A DNA stretch of 64,000 nucleotides from JANLYC01 sp963750495. GTDB lineage: Bacteria > Actinomycetota > Actinomycetes > Propionibacteriales > Nocardioidaceae. The stretch is taken from contig CAVVQV010000006.1 of assembly GCA_963750495.1 (NCBI GenBank), positions 124,001 through 188,000 of the forward strand. The letters run 5' to 3'. A program made the translations under genes and the position numbers. Shown piece by piece: positions 35,640-44,283 of the stretch. The number at the start of each line of letters is the position of its first letter. Within the stretch, counting starts at the first letter, position 1. The notes beneath the pieces were generated by a model. It saw only the letters and a program-made list of their open reading frames with translations. It was not told the origin of the DNA and searched no databases.

Positions 35640-35666
35640 CGGCCACACATCAGAGATGTGTGGCCG
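35640..35666. terminator. perfect 12-bp hairpin between NlpC/P60 and acyl-CoA oxidase genes
   Basis: CGGCCACACATC (35640-35651) and its exact complement (35655-35666) flank a 3-nt loop. It is 92 bp after the NlpC/P60 stop and 31 bp before the start of the next minus-strand gene. It can be the terminator of the hydrolase gene, or an operator for the acyl-CoA oxidase gene, where a dyad-binding repressor would fit. The tight loop favours a terminator. Confidence 0.6.
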
Positions 35667-35757
35667 CCCACATCAGGCCGTTCCGTACGGCTACCGAGCA
35701 CCGCTACTCGGCTGTCCCTGCGTACGTCCTGACGCCTGTGTTTCTCGTCTCGTTCTC

Positions 35758-37065
35758 TCAGGACCGATGGGGCCGACCGAAGAAGTCCGGCGTCTCCCAG
35801 TCCCAGATGCTCTCGATCTTGACGGGCACCCCGGTCCGCGGGGCGTGGATCATGTTGCCGTTCCCGATGTAGAGACCGACGTGGAAGATCGTGCTCGGAT
35901 CGTTCGAGTCATCAGCCCAGAAGACGAGGTCTCCCGGCTTCAGGTGACCGACCGAGATCGGCGTGGTCGCCGCGTACTGCGCGACCGACCAGTGCGGCAG
36001 CGCGACACCACCGGCGGCCCAGGCGCCCATGGTCAGGCCGGAGCAGTCCCACGAGTCCGGTCCCTCTGCGCCCCAGACGTAGGTATCGCCGAGCTGGTCG
36101 TAGGCGAAGTCGACAGCGCGCTGCGCGGCGGTGGCGTTGGGCGGCGGCGGGGTGGGGTCGATCGGTGGCGGAGCCGGCGCGGGCGACGGCGTGGGCGTCG
36201 GCGTCTGGTGCTGGCGACGCTCACGCATCTGCCGGCGGTGCTCGACGCGTTGCTGTTGACGCGCTCGTGACTCCTCCTCGGAGCGCCGTTCCTGGGCGAG
36301 CCGCACCTGCCGGCGCTGCTCGAGCCCACTCTGACGCTGAGCGGCCAGCGAGACCGAGATGTTTTGGGCCTCGGCGAGCTCCCTGATCAGCGAAGCCCGC
36401 TGGTTGCCGATGGCCACGACGGCGTTCTGCTGCAGCAGGACCGCTGTCTTGGCCGCGGCCCGCGCCTTCTTGGCCGCTGCCTTGGCATCGGCGGCCGCGG
36501 CCAGCGAGGCCTCGGCCTGCCCCTTGTAAACCTTGGCCAGCTGGTTCGCGGCGCTCCACGCCTGGTACTGGGCGTCGTACGCCTGGGAGGACGCGTCGTG
36601 GGTGGCGATGCTGACCATCAGGTCGTGCGGTCCACCGGCGGTGAGGGCGGTGCTGAAGGTCGTGAGTCCGGTGCCGGCAGTCTCCTGCCCGACGACGAAG
36701 CCGGCCAGCTCGGAGCGGGCGACCTCGGCCTTCCCGGCCGCATCCTCAGCGCGGTGACGAGCTGTGATCGCCGCCGCCTGGGAGTCGTGCCACTGGAAAA
36801 GGGCCCCGTTGTAGGCCTCCGCCGCCCGCTCCGCTGCGGTGTTGAGCGCATCGAGCTGGGCGCTGGCGGTAGCCAGGTCGGCCTGGATCGATGCCACCGA
36901 GCGCTCGGTGTCGCTGACCTTCTGCTGTGCGTCGAGAACGTCTTGCTTGCTCGGCACGACCGTCCCGTGCCCGTTGTCGTCAGCATGAGCCGGGGGGCTC
37001 AGCGCGATCGTGAGGACCGCTGCAGCGCTCATCGCTACCAGCTGAGCCCGGACTCGCCTCGACAC
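35758..37065 (-). CDS. secreted NlpC/P60 (C40) peptidoglycan endopeptidase
   Basis: A 435-residue exported cell-wall hydrolase. The signal peptide (residues 1-28) ends PPAHA; residues 40-285 are long Ala/Gln/Arg-rich coiled-coil helices, then a Pro/Thr linker (288-310) and the NlpC/P60 domain. Catalytic Cys341 is in DSWDCSGL and His395 in IFHVGLYIG. It resembles RipA/RipC-type endopeptidases that split the peptide stem during division, with the coiled coil as the autoinhibitory region. The GTG at 37065 has an AGGGA site. The leader upstream is long and structured. Confidence 0.94.
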   Translation of the reverse strand: MSRRVRAQLVAMSAAAVLTIALSPPAHADDNGHGTVVPSKQDVLDAQQKVSDTERSVASIQADLATASAQLDALNTAAERAAEAYNGALFQWHDSQAAAITARHRAEDAAGKAEVARSELAGFVVGQETAGTGLTTFSTALTAGGPHDLMVSIATHDASSQAYDAQYQAWSAANQLAKVYKGQAEASLAAAADAKAAAKKARAAAKTAVLLQQNAVVAIGNQRASLIRELAEAQNISVSLAAQRQSGLEQRRQVRLAQERRSEEESRARQQQRVEHRRQMRERRQHQTPTPTPSPAPAPPPIDPTPPPPNATAAQRAVDFAYDQLGDTYVWGAEGPDSWDCSGLTMGAWAAGGVALPHWSVAQYAATTPISVGHLKPGDLVFWADDSNDPSTIFHVGLYIGNGNMIHAPRTGVPVKIESIWDWETPDFFGRPHRS

Positions 37066-37440
37066 GTGGATCCCTTCGGTCTGGATGAAGCGACCGGCCA
37101 CCCTTCCCCGGTGGCCGGGCCCTTCGTCTGCCAACCAGGACCGTAGCCACCTTTAGCCCCATGCGGAACAGTTTTCACAGAAATAACTCTGGTACCACGG
37201 CGTGTCGTCTTGACGAACTACACCGTTGTAACTTTCTGCTGTCCTATTTGAGACTCTTTATGACGTATTTCGTAGCCCTGTTCTTCGAGACTCCCAAGGG
37301 GTGGGGTGGTTGTCCGGAGAACGATGCAAAAGTGTCCGGACGGTCGATACGACCGCGGACCGAACCGCTGACCCCGCCACAGCCGGGCCTCCACGGTGGT
37401 CCTGGGAGCCGCGCCCGGCTCGGCCCGGGGCGGGCGGCTG
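37066..37440. promoter_or_regulatory. 375-bp gene-free region: structured leader and promoter of the NlpC/P60 gene
   Basis: No convincing coding frame is present. The part next to the hydrolase start contains a 9-bp hairpin (CCGGCCACC at 37094-37102 with its complement at 37110-37118) and is conserved-looking leader RNA. The centre (about 37180-37290) is much more AT-rich than the genome and is the likely promoter zone. Two direct copies of TGTCCGGA (37311-37318 and 37333-37340) are 22 bp apart, so they lie on the same face of the helix. A small hairpin at 37406-37421 may end the VOC transcript. Actinobacterial NlpC/P60 genes often carry a ydaO c-di-AMP riboswitch, but I cannot match its consensus here. 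Confidence 0.5.
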
Positions 37441-38232
37441 CTACGCCTCGAGCGACTCCCGGCCAGCCACCGCGATGACGGAGAAGACCTCGCCCTCGGG
37501 ACCTTCGAGCACAGCCAGCCGACCCTGCGGGGTGTCCATCGGACCAGTCCGGAGCACGGCACCCAGCTCGGTCGCCCGCTGCACGGTCGCATCGACGTCA
37601 TCGGACGCGAAGTACGTCATCCAGTGCGCGGGCACATCGGACGGCATCGAGCCGGTGAGCTCGCCGATACCACCGACGACCTGAGCGTTGACCGAGATCG
37701 TCGCGTACCGGAACGAGTCATCGCCGATCTCGCCGAACTCGTGGCCGAAGACCTCCCGGTAGAACTCCTGGCAACCCTCGTAGTCCCTCGTCATGCACTC
37801 GTTCCACGTGAGGGCACCGGGCTCGTTGACCACGGTCGCGCCGATGTGTGCTTTCGCCTCCCAGAGACCGAAGGCCGAACCCGCCGGGTCGAAACCGACC
37901 GCCATCCGGCCGGCGTCGAGCACGTCGAACGGCTCGATCAGCAGGCTGCCGCCTTCCTCCATGACCCGGCGGGCCGTGCGGTCGGCATCGGCGGTTGCCA
38001 GGTAGGTGGACCACACGCTGGGCATCTCGAACTTCTGCGGCCCCGGACCGATCCCGGCGACGGGGCGCCCGCGCACGTGACACATGCGGTAGCCCGCGGC
38101 TTCCGGGGGACCTTCCTGGCAGTCCCAGCCGAACAGGTCAGCGTAGAAGGCGACCGCCTGCTCGACATCCTTGACGATCAGGTCGACCCAGCAGGGCGTT
38201 CCAGGGTGCCACGGGATGTCGCGGGTGGTCAT
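37441..38232 (-). CDS. VOC family protein (glyoxalase/bleomycin-resistance fold, two domains)
   Basis: A 263-residue protein with two vicinal-oxygen-chelate domains: the first starts PCWVDLIVKDVEQAVAFYADLFGW, the second WNECMTRDYEGCQEFYREVFG. The tandem form resembles the CFP30-type proteins of actinomycetes. It lacks the His at the first metal position in the first domain, so it may bind rather than convert its ligand. No signal peptide is seen. It stands alone, followed by the long gap before the NlpC/P60 gene. The substrate is unknown. Confidence 0.87.
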   Translation of the reverse strand: MTTRDIPWHPGTPCWVDLIVKDVEQAVAFYADLFGWDCQEGPPEAAGYRMCHVRGRPVAGIGPGPQKFEMPSVWSTYLATADADRTARRVMEEGGSLLIEPFDVLDAGRMAVGFDPAGSAFGLWEAKAHIGATVVNEPGALTWNECMTRDYEGCQEFYREVFGHEFGEIGDDSFRYATISVNAQVVGGIGELTGSMPSDVPAHWMTYFASDDVDATVQRATELGAVLRTGPMDTPQGRLAVLEGPEGEVFSVIAVAGRESLEA

Positions 38233-38307
38233 GGTGTCTCCAGGATGTTTCGCCGACTCGGCCTCCGGTCAGCCAACCAGCACCGAGCCGTGCGCGCCAG
38301 CCTCGGG

Positions 38308-39102
38308 TCAGGCCCAGCGCGGGCTGCGACGCTCACGGAAGGCCGTCATGCCCTCGCGTGCCTCGTCGGAAGCGAAGAGCCGAGCCGACAGCTCGACCAG
38401 CGCGTCACCCTGACTGTCGATCTCGGCGAGCACCGGTCGGTTGAGGAGTGCCTTGGTCTCACGCAGACCCTGGGGCGAGACCGACCGCAGTGCCGCCAGC
38501 TGCGCCGCCAGCAGCTCATCGAGCCGGTCTGCCGGGGCCGCGGCGGTCACGAGACCGCTCCGGGCCGCTTCGGCACCGTCAAAGGTGGCCCCCGTGAGGT
38601 ACTTCAGGGCGGCGTCACGGTCGTGCAGCCGGCTGCGCGTGGTCAATGAGATGATCGCCGGAGTCAGACCGAGCAGCACCTCGCTGAACGCGAACGTCGA
38701 GTCGTCGGTCACCAGTGCCAGGTCGCAGGCTCCGACCAGTCCGACCCCGCCGGCCCGGACGTGGCCGCGGACGACGGCGACCACGGGAGTGCCCAGGGTC
38801 ACGACGGTACGCAGCAGCCCGAGCAGAGACCGGGTGCCCTGCTCCATCCCCAGCTCGACAGCCTCGGCGAGGTCGGCGCCGGCGCAGAACGTTCCTCCGG
38901 TGTGTGTGAGGACGATGGCGCGGATCTCGGCCGCCTGGTCGGCCCTCGCGAGATGCTCGCTGAGCTGAGCCACCAGCCGGCGCGACAGCGCGTTGCGGTT
39001 GTCCGGTGAGTCGAGGGTCAGGGTCGCCACGTGCTGGTCGACCTCGAGGTGGACCAGCTCGGGTCCGTGACCCTCCGCGTCAGTGCCATGGCTCTGGCTC
39101 AT
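38308..39102 (-). CDS. enoyl-CoA hydratase/isomerase family protein
   Basis: A 264-residue crotonase-fold protein. The oxyanion-hole segment is GTFCAGADLAEA, and GHVRAGGVGLVGACDLALV supplies the second oxyanion residue region. FSEVLLGLTPAIISL corresponds to the catalytic loop, where one of the two usual glutamates (Glu in SEV) is visible. It should act on acyl-CoA in beta-oxidation or amino-acid breakdown. Its start overlaps the stop of the PAP2 gene by 4 bp, an odd pairing that implies co-translation without an obvious shared task. Confidence 0.9.
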   Translation of the reverse strand: MSQSHGTDAEGHGPELVHLEVDQHVATLTLDSPDNRNALSRRLVAQLSEHLARADQAAEIRAIVLTHTGGTFCAGADLAEAVELGMEQGTRSLLGLLRTVVTLGTPVVAVVRGHVRAGGVGLVGACDLALVTDDSTFAFSEVLLGLTPAIISLTTRSRLHDRDAALKYLTGATFDGAEAARSGLVTAAAPADRLDELLAAQLAALRSVSPQGLRETKALLNRPVLAEIDSQGDALVELSARLFASDEAREGMTAFRERRSPRWA

Positions 39103-40349
39103 GCCGGTGCGTTGTCCTTGGCGTCGGGCGAGTCCACGTCAGCCCGGACATCGGCGGCTTCTGACCCATCGCCGAGCGACTGGCCGAGCTCCGCCGGGTC
39201 AGCATGCTTGCGCCTCAGGAGACTTCGCTTGGCACCGAGCTCTGACAGGTCGCCGGTGTCGATCGGCTCGGCGGCACCGTGGGCTTCATCGTCGTCGTCA
39301 GGCCGGCCGCTGTCGGGAGGGAAGACCCCGATGACGCCGTCGCCGGCGTGCGGGCGATGTCGTTGGATGCCCATGACGTGCCCTGTCGTCTTCGCACCGA
39401 TCCACACCGCGATGAATCCGATCGCGAGGCCGGCCAGGTCGTCGAGCAGGTAGTGCCAGCCGAAGTAGATGGTCGAGATCGTCGTCAGCACGAAGTAGAA
39501 CCACATCGACCACCGCACCCAGCGCGACGGTATGACGTAGTGACAGATCAAGGCGGCGGTGAAGATGATCGACACATGCAATGACGCGAAAGCGGCGACG
39601 CTCTGGATGGAGCTGGTGGCTTGCGGGTCCTCGAGCACGCGCAGCCGACCGGCCTGCAGGGAGTGCTGCAGCGCGGTGACGCCCGTGCTGGGGAGCTCGT
39701 TGAAGGCACCGTTCTTGTAGAAGGGGCCCAGCGACGGCAGCCAGTAGTAGCTGAGCGTGCCGAGCACCCAGTTGACGCACAGCGCAGTGACGTACCAGAA
39801 CCCGGTCGCCACGTTCTTCGACCAGACCAGCGCGGCACCGAGGCTCACTGGCACGAACGTCAGGAACATGACGTAGACGAACGAGAGGATGTGCGCCGTG
39901 ATGCCGGTGCCGAGAAGGTGGTGCAGGACCACCGCCGGGTCGTGGCCGAACATCAGGGCCACGTCGAGCCGGTGCAGCACGTCGTCGTACAGGGTGTCCG
40001 TGCGCACGAAGGGCAGGAACCCCTTGAGGTTGCGGTAGGCGACGTAGACGACGTAGAAGCTCGACAGCCCGACTCCGACCAGGGCCACGCGACTGCCGGT
40101 CCAGCGCAGCTTGGTGTAGGCCTTGAACGAGGGGACGAAGTTCTTGAAGCCCCGGTTGGTGACGAGCACCCGCGGCACCACGTCACTGAGGAAGAACAAG
40201 ATGACGATGAGCGGGAGTCGGATGTATGACGGCCCGGCGAGCCCGTCCGGGTCTCGCAACGGCATGTCGAGCCGGTAGGACGCGACCCACGCCAGCAGGC
40301 CGACCGCGACGGCAAGGCCGACCGCGAAGCCGTAGGCGCGACGCGTCAT
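39099..40349 (-). CDS. PAP2 / inositolphosphotransferase-like membrane protein
   Basis: A 416-residue protein with about seven membrane segments and a phosphatase/phosphotransferase core: LPSLGPFYKNGAF, FASLHVSIIF and FGWHYLLDDLAGLAIG hold the two His and one Asp of PAP2-type enzymes. The shape resembles Aur1/Ipt1-like inositol phosphotransferases that act on phosphatidylinositol-like lipids. The last 90 residues are hydrophilic, acidic and probably cytoplasmic. The ATG at 40349 has GGGAAG upstream; ATG 40361 has a site too close to use. Its substrate may be a lipid for wall or membrane glycolipid synthesis. Confidence 0.85.
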   Translation of the reverse strand: MTRRAYGFAVGLAVAVGLLAWVASYRLDMPLRDPDGLAGPSYIRLPLIVILFFLSDVVPRVLVTNRGFKNFVPSFKAYTKLRWTGSRVALVGVGLSSFYVVYVAYRNLKGFLPFVRTDTLYDDVLHRLDVALMFGHDPAVVLHHLLGTGITAHILSFVYVMFLTFVPVSLGAALVWSKNVATGFWYVTALCVNWVLGTLSYYWLPSLGPFYKNGAFNELPSTGVTALQHSLQAGRLRVLEDPQATSSIQSVAAFASLHVSIIFTAALICHYVIPSRWVRWSMWFYFVLTTISTIYFGWHYLLDDLAGLAIGFIAVWIGAKTTGHVMGIQRHRPHAGDGVIGVFPPDSGRPDDDDEAHGAAEPIDTGDLSELGAKRSLLRRKHADPAELGQSLGDGSEAADVRADVDSPDAKDNAPA

Positions 40350-40482
40350 GGAACTTCCCATCCTTCTGAAGAGTCTCACGCGGCCACAGGCGTCCTGTCA
40401 CGGGCGACCAGCGCGCCCCCATCGTAAACCCCGGGCAGCCGCCGCAGATCGGCTCGCCGCCGCCGCGGTAAGGTGACGGCAA

Positions 40483-40568
40483 CGACAGGGGAGCGCCCCA
40501 AGCGCTGAGAGTGCGGCCGATCCGCAGACCCTCGAACCTGATCCGGCTAATACCGGCGAAGGGAGTCG
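40483..40568 (+). promoter_or_regulatory. TPP riboswitch (THI element)
   Basis: The region contains the conserved cores GCGCTGAGAGTGCGG and ACCTGATCCGG-CTAATACCGGCG followed by AAGGGAGTCG. The outer stem pairs CGAC (40483-40486) with GTCG (40565-40568). It precedes ykoE by 50 bp. In the linker, CCTCCC (40594-40599) can pair with GGGAGG (40605-40610), which is the ribosome binding site of ykoE, so TPP should shut off translation by freeing this sequester hairpin. Confidence 0.96.
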
Positions 40569-40617
40569 AGACTCGAGCAGTGACACTGCTTCCCCTCCCT
40601 ACCCGGGAGGTTTCCGC

Positions 40618-41262
40618 ATGAGCAACACCACACATGACGCCGAGCCACGAGCCGAGACTGCGTCGCGTCGCCTGCCAGCCGCCCGCTGGCGGAGCGTCGA
40701 CCTGATGTCCACCGCCATGGTGGGTGTCGTCTTCGGGGTCGCGTACTGGGGCTGGAGCGCTGCTTACAGCGCTTTCTACACTCCCCTGTCCGGCGTCATC
40801 GGGCCCAGCGTCGGACTGCTGGGCGGCCCGTGGCTGATCGCGGGCGTCGTGGGCGGTCTCGTCGTACGCCGACCGGGCGCGGCACTGTTCGCTGAGCTGC
40901 TCGCCGCAGCGGTCGAGGCCATGCTGGGCAACGAGTGGGGCTGGTCCACCTTGATCTCAGGAGGCTTGCAAGGCTTCGGAGTCGAGCTCGCGCTGGCGCT
41001 GTTCTTGTTCCGACGCTTCACCTGGCCGGTCGCCGTGCTCGGTGGCGCCGTGGCCGCATCGTTGGAGTTCCTCTACGAGTGGCACGCCTACTGGCAGGGC
41101 ACCACGGCCGGGTTCAAGCTCGGATACCTGGGCTTCTTCGTGCTGTCCGGAGCGGTGGTCGCGGGTCTCGGCGGCTGGGCGTTGACACGGGCGTTGGCGG
41201 CAACAGGCGCGATCGACGCGCTGCCGGCAGGACGCGAGGCCGCCGACCATCAACCGGTCTGA
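40618..41262 (+). CDS. ykoE: ECF transporter S component, YkoE family (thiamine/HMP)
   Basis: A 214-residue membrane protein, the substrate-binding subunit of a thiamine or hydroxymethylpyrimidine importer. About six membrane segments are seen; VGVVFGVAYWGWSAAY and NEWGWSTLISGGLQGFGVELALALFLF are family stretches rich in the aromatic residues that line the vitamin pocket. A hydrophilic N-terminus of about 25 residues precedes them. The TPP riboswitch immediately upstream supports thiamine-related cargo. It is followed by its ATPase and T component. Confidence 0.93.
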   Translation: MSNTTHDAEPRAETASRRLPAARWRSVDLMSTAMVGVVFGVAYWGWSAAYSAFYTPLSGVIGPSVGLLGGPWLIAGVVGGLVVRRPGAALFAELLAAAVEAMLGNEWGWSTLISGGLQGFGVELALALFLFRRFTWPVAVLGGAVAASLEFLYEWHAYWQGTTAGFKLGYLGFFVLSGAVVAGLGGWALTRALAATGAIDALPAGREAADHQPV

Positions 41263-41293
41263 CCCGAACCGGGCCGGCGGCGCCTCGGTCGTC

Positions 41294-42775
41294 GTGTCCG
41301 GACTCACCTGGCGGCCGTCCCGCCGTCGCACTCCGGTGCTGGCCGACCTCGATCTGACCATCGGCGCCGGCGAGCGGGTCGTGCTGGCCGGGCCCAGCGG
41401 AGCCGGGAAGTCGACGCTGCTGCGAGCGATGGCGGGGCTGCTGCTCACCGCCTCCCACGGCGACCTGTCCGGCACCGCCCTCGTCGACGGCATCCCGGCC
41501 GGGCAGCGCCCCGGAGACGTGGCTTTGCTTCTCCAGGAACCCACAGCCGGGATCGTGGCCGAGTCGGTGGGTCGGGACGTGGCGTTCGGCCCGGAGAACC
41601 TTCGGGTGCCCCGCGACGAGCTGTGGCGACTCGTCCACGGCGCGCTCGCCGAGACCTCCTTCCCGTACGGCGTCGACCACCCGACGCGGGCCCTGTCCGG
41701 CGGGGAGAGCCAGCGCCTCGCGCTGGCCGGTGGCCTCGCGCTGGGCAGCCGGGTGCTGCTTCTGGACGAGCCGACGTCGATGCTGGACGAGCCGACGGCA
41801 GCGTCGGTGCGCCAGGCAGTCCGCTCGACCGTGCAGCAACGAGGTACGACGCTCGTGGTCGTTGAACATCGGATCGGACCGTGGCTCGACTTCGCCGACC
41901 GACTGGTCGTGCTCGGACCCGATGGCGAGCTCATCGCCGACGGCCCGCCCGACCGGGTGCTGTCGGCACAAGGCGGTGCCCTGGCCGCACTCGGCGTCTG
42001 GACCCCGGACGCCCCGCTGCCGACCTCCAGCTCCCTCGACCCGGACCTGGTGGCTCCGCACGATCCGGTGCCAGGACCGGTGGTGACCGCCGAGCGCGTC
42101 GCGATGTCGCTGACGTCTCGCCTGCCCGGACGTCGCCGGACCGTCACCCAGGTGCTCGACGGGATCGACGCCTCCATGCGGGCGGGCCGGGTGCTCGCCG
42201 TCTGCGGACCCAGTGGGGCCGGCAAGTCCACCCTGGTCAGCGTGCTGGCCGGGCTGGCCCGGCCTTCCTCGGGCGAGGTGCTCGCCGCGGCAGCGCTCGC
42301 GACCAGACAGGGGCGACAACCGTGGCGCTGGCGATCCCGCGACCTGGCCGCTCGGCTGGCCTGGACCCCCCAGGTGGCCGAGGCCGGCATGGTTGCCTCA
42401 TCGGTGCGCGACGAGGTGCTGGCCTCCGGCCGCGCGATCGGCCGAGACCTGAGATGGCTCGAGCCACGCGCCGAAGGTCTGATCGAGGCCTTCGGTCTCA
42501 GCCCGCTCGCCAACGTCAGCCCGCATCACCTGTCCGGCGGGGAGCAACGGCGCCTCATGGTGGCCGCCGCGCTGGCACACGGTCCCGCAGCCGCCCTGTT
42601 CGACGAGCCGACGGTGGGCCAGGACCGTCTGACCTGGTCCGTGGTGGTGTCCGCCCTGCACGGAGCGGCGGCGGCCGGCGCCGCCGTGTCCCTGGCAACC
42701 CATGACACGGATGCCGTCGCACGCCTCAGCGGCGATCTCCTGATGCTGGCCCCCCGCGTGACGGGGCAGCCGTGA
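41294..42775 (+). CDS. ykoD: ECF transporter ATPase with two ABC domains, YkoD family
   Basis: A 493-residue tandem ATPase. Each half has GPSGAGKST as Walker A (33-41 and about 305-313); signatures are ALSGGESQR and HLSGGEQRR, and Walker B sequences are LLLDEPTS and ALFDEPTV. Two fused ATPase domains are the YkoD layout. The GTG at 41294 is the only usable start; the frame continues upstream to overlap ykoE but has no start codon there. It drives the YkoE/YkoC membrane pair. Confidence 0.93.
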   Translation: MSGLTWRPSRRRTPVLADLDLTIGAGERVVLAGPSGAGKSTLLRAMAGLLLTASHGDLSGTALVDGIPAGQRPGDVALLLQEPTAGIVAESVGRDVAFGPENLRVPRDELWRLVHGALAETSFPYGVDHPTRALSGGESQRLALAGGLALGSRVLLLDEPTSMLDEPTAASVRQAVRSTVQQRGTTLVVVEHRIGPWLDFADRLVVLGPDGELIADGPPDRVLSAQGGALAALGVWTPDAPLPTSSSLDPDLVAPHDPVPGPVVTAERVAMSLTSRLPGRRRTVTQVLDGIDASMRAGRVLAVCGPSGAGKSTLVSVLAGLARPSSGEVLAAAALATRQGRQPWRWRSRDLAARLAWTPQVAEAGMVASSVRDEVLASGRAIGRDLRWLEPRAEGLIEAFGLSPLANVSPHHLSGGEQRRLMVAAALAHGPAAALFDEPTVGQDRLTWSVVVSALHGAAAAGAAVSLATHDTDAVARLSGDLLMLAPRVTGQP

Positions 42776-43461
42776 CCGACCTACGCGAACGGATAGGTCC
42801 GCTCTCCCGACTACTGGCCTGCCTCATCCCCGTCGCTGGAGCCTTCGCCATCGACAACGCCCGGCAAGGGCTGATCTGCCTGGCGGCCGAGCTGGTCGTG
42901 CTCGGCTGGCTGGCCCGCGACCTGCGTTCGAGTGCCGGCAGGCTCGTGCTCGGCCTCGTTGCTGCGACGTCGATCCTCATCTCGACCTGGCTGTACGGCG
43001 GCCACCACGCCGATGAGGCGCTCGGTGCCGGTCTGCGCATCCTGTTCATCGTGCTGCCCGCGGCGGTCCTCACGCCAACGATCCAGCCCAGCCAGCTCGG
43101 CGACCACCTGGCTCAGCGAGCTCGGCTCCCAGCACGCACCGTCGTCGCTGCCGTCGCCGCGCTGCAACGACTTGATGCCACGCTCGACCAGTGGCAGACC
43201 ATCCAACGTGCGCGCCGTGCGCGCGGCCTCGGGCTCGACGGCGGGCTCCGACGCCGGGCCAGTGGTTCGGCAGCGAGCGCCTTCGCTCTGCTGGTCGTCT
43301 CGCTCCGTCAGACGGCCGGTACTGCCATGGCCATGGATGCCCGTGGTTTCGCGGGTGCGACCCGGCGTACCTGGGCCGAACCGGCGCCGTGGACGTGGAC
43401 CGACTCCGTCCTGCTGGCCGCAGCCCTTGGTCTGGCCGTGTTGCCCTGGCTCCTAGGATGA
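42772..43461 (+). CDS. ykoC: ECF transporter T component, YkoC family
   Basis: A 229-residue transmembrane coupling protein. Five membrane segments are visible, and the coupling helices contain RARRARGLGLDG, a form of the Ala-Arg-Gly motif that T components use to contact the ATPase, plus AMDARGFAG as the second. The GTG start overlaps the ykoD stop by 4 bp. With ykoE and ykoD it completes the importer regulated by the TPP riboswitch. Confidence 0.92.
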   Translation: MTDLRERIGPLSRLLACLIPVAGAFAIDNARQGLICLAAELVVLGWLARDLRSSAGRLVLGLVAATSILISTWLYGGHHADEALGAGLRILFIVLPAAVLTPTIQPSQLGDHLAQRARLPARTVVAAVAALQRLDATLDQWQTIQRARRARGLGLDGGLRRRASGSAASAFALLVVSLRQTAGTAMAMDARGFAGATRRTWAEPAPWTWTDSVLLAAALGLAVLPWLLG

Positions 43462-43494
43462 GGGATTCCGCCCACCAGGAAGGCCGCAACCCAG

Positions 43495-44262
43495 GTGCCC
43501 CACCACGCCGAACCTCGTCGGCTGCTGCGCTCAGGCGCCGTGGGCGTCGTCGTCGCATCCTGCCTTGTGCTCACGGGCTGCTCCGGCTCGTCGAGCGATG
43601 AGGGGGCGGCCGGCGAAACCACGGTAGCGGTCGGCGACTGTTTCACCGAGGCATCGGCAAAGCCCGTCCCGTGCACGGACAACCACCTCGCACAGACGGT
43701 GTTCGTCAGCTCGAGCCCGCCACCCGACTCGTCGGCTGCTCTGGCCCCCTGCCGTGAGGCCCAGGCCGGTTTCCTGGGCCAGGACTTCAACAGTCGCCTC
43801 GATGTCCAGCTGTGGGAGCCGGACGACAGGTCGTGGTACCGGTGCGACGTCCTGCTCCGCAACTCCACGCAAGCCGGAGCCGGCTACCAGGTACTGAGGG
43901 AGTCGCTCGAGGACTCGCTCAGCGAAGGAGTGCCGGTGCCGTTCCAGGCCTGCCTGGACGAGCCGTACGACGCCGGCGTCGACCAGACCTACACGTCGTG
44001 CAGTGAGCCGCACGTGGCGCAGGAGCTCACGATTGCACCGGCCATCGGCACAGCCGACGACAAGTTCCCGGGCGACATCTCAGACCGGGCGTCCAATGCC
44101 TGCAACGCCTCGGCAGCGGCTGCCGACCTGCTCGTGCGCCACCGCACAGTCGACGCGTACTACCCGGAGAATCCCGACGCGTGGTCGACCGGTGAGCGCT
44201 CGGCCGACTGTTGGCTGACGGCGACGCGCGGCAAGCTTCCGCCCGTGCCCGCCAGCGGCTGA
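43495..44262 (+). CDS. lipoprotein with septum-formation-type domain
   Basis: A 255-residue exported protein. The signal peptide ends CLVLTGC, giving a lipid-anchored Cys. The mature part is Cys-rich with repeated patterns, VGDCFTE...VPCTDNHLAQTV and FQACLDEP...TSCSEPHVAQEL, which match the septum formation (Septum_form) family, each with a HxAQ element. Disulfides are likely. The GTG at 43495 is 33 bp after ykoC. A cell-envelope role is plausible but untested; there is no apparent link to thiamine. Confidence 0.85.
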   Translation: MPHHAEPRRLLRSGAVGVVVASCLVLTGCSGSSSDEGAAGETTVAVGDCFTEASAKPVPCTDNHLAQTVFVSSSPPPDSSAALAPCREAQAGFLGQDFNSRLDVQLWEPDDRSWYRCDVLLRNSTQAGAGYQVLRESLEDSLSEGVPVPFQACLDEPYDAGVDQTYTSCSEPHVAQELTIAPAIGTADDKFPGDISDRASNACNASAAAADLLVRHRTVDAYYPENPDAWSTGERSADCWLTATRGKLPPVPASG

Positions 44263-44283
44263 GCTCGCGGCGGGATGTTCCGG

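Noticed and set aside
37066..37200. ydaO (c-di-AMP) riboswitch before the NlpC/P60 gene
   Set aside because: The context is right, but I could not match the conserved core elements, only a hairpin and a GGCAGACGAAGGG stretch.
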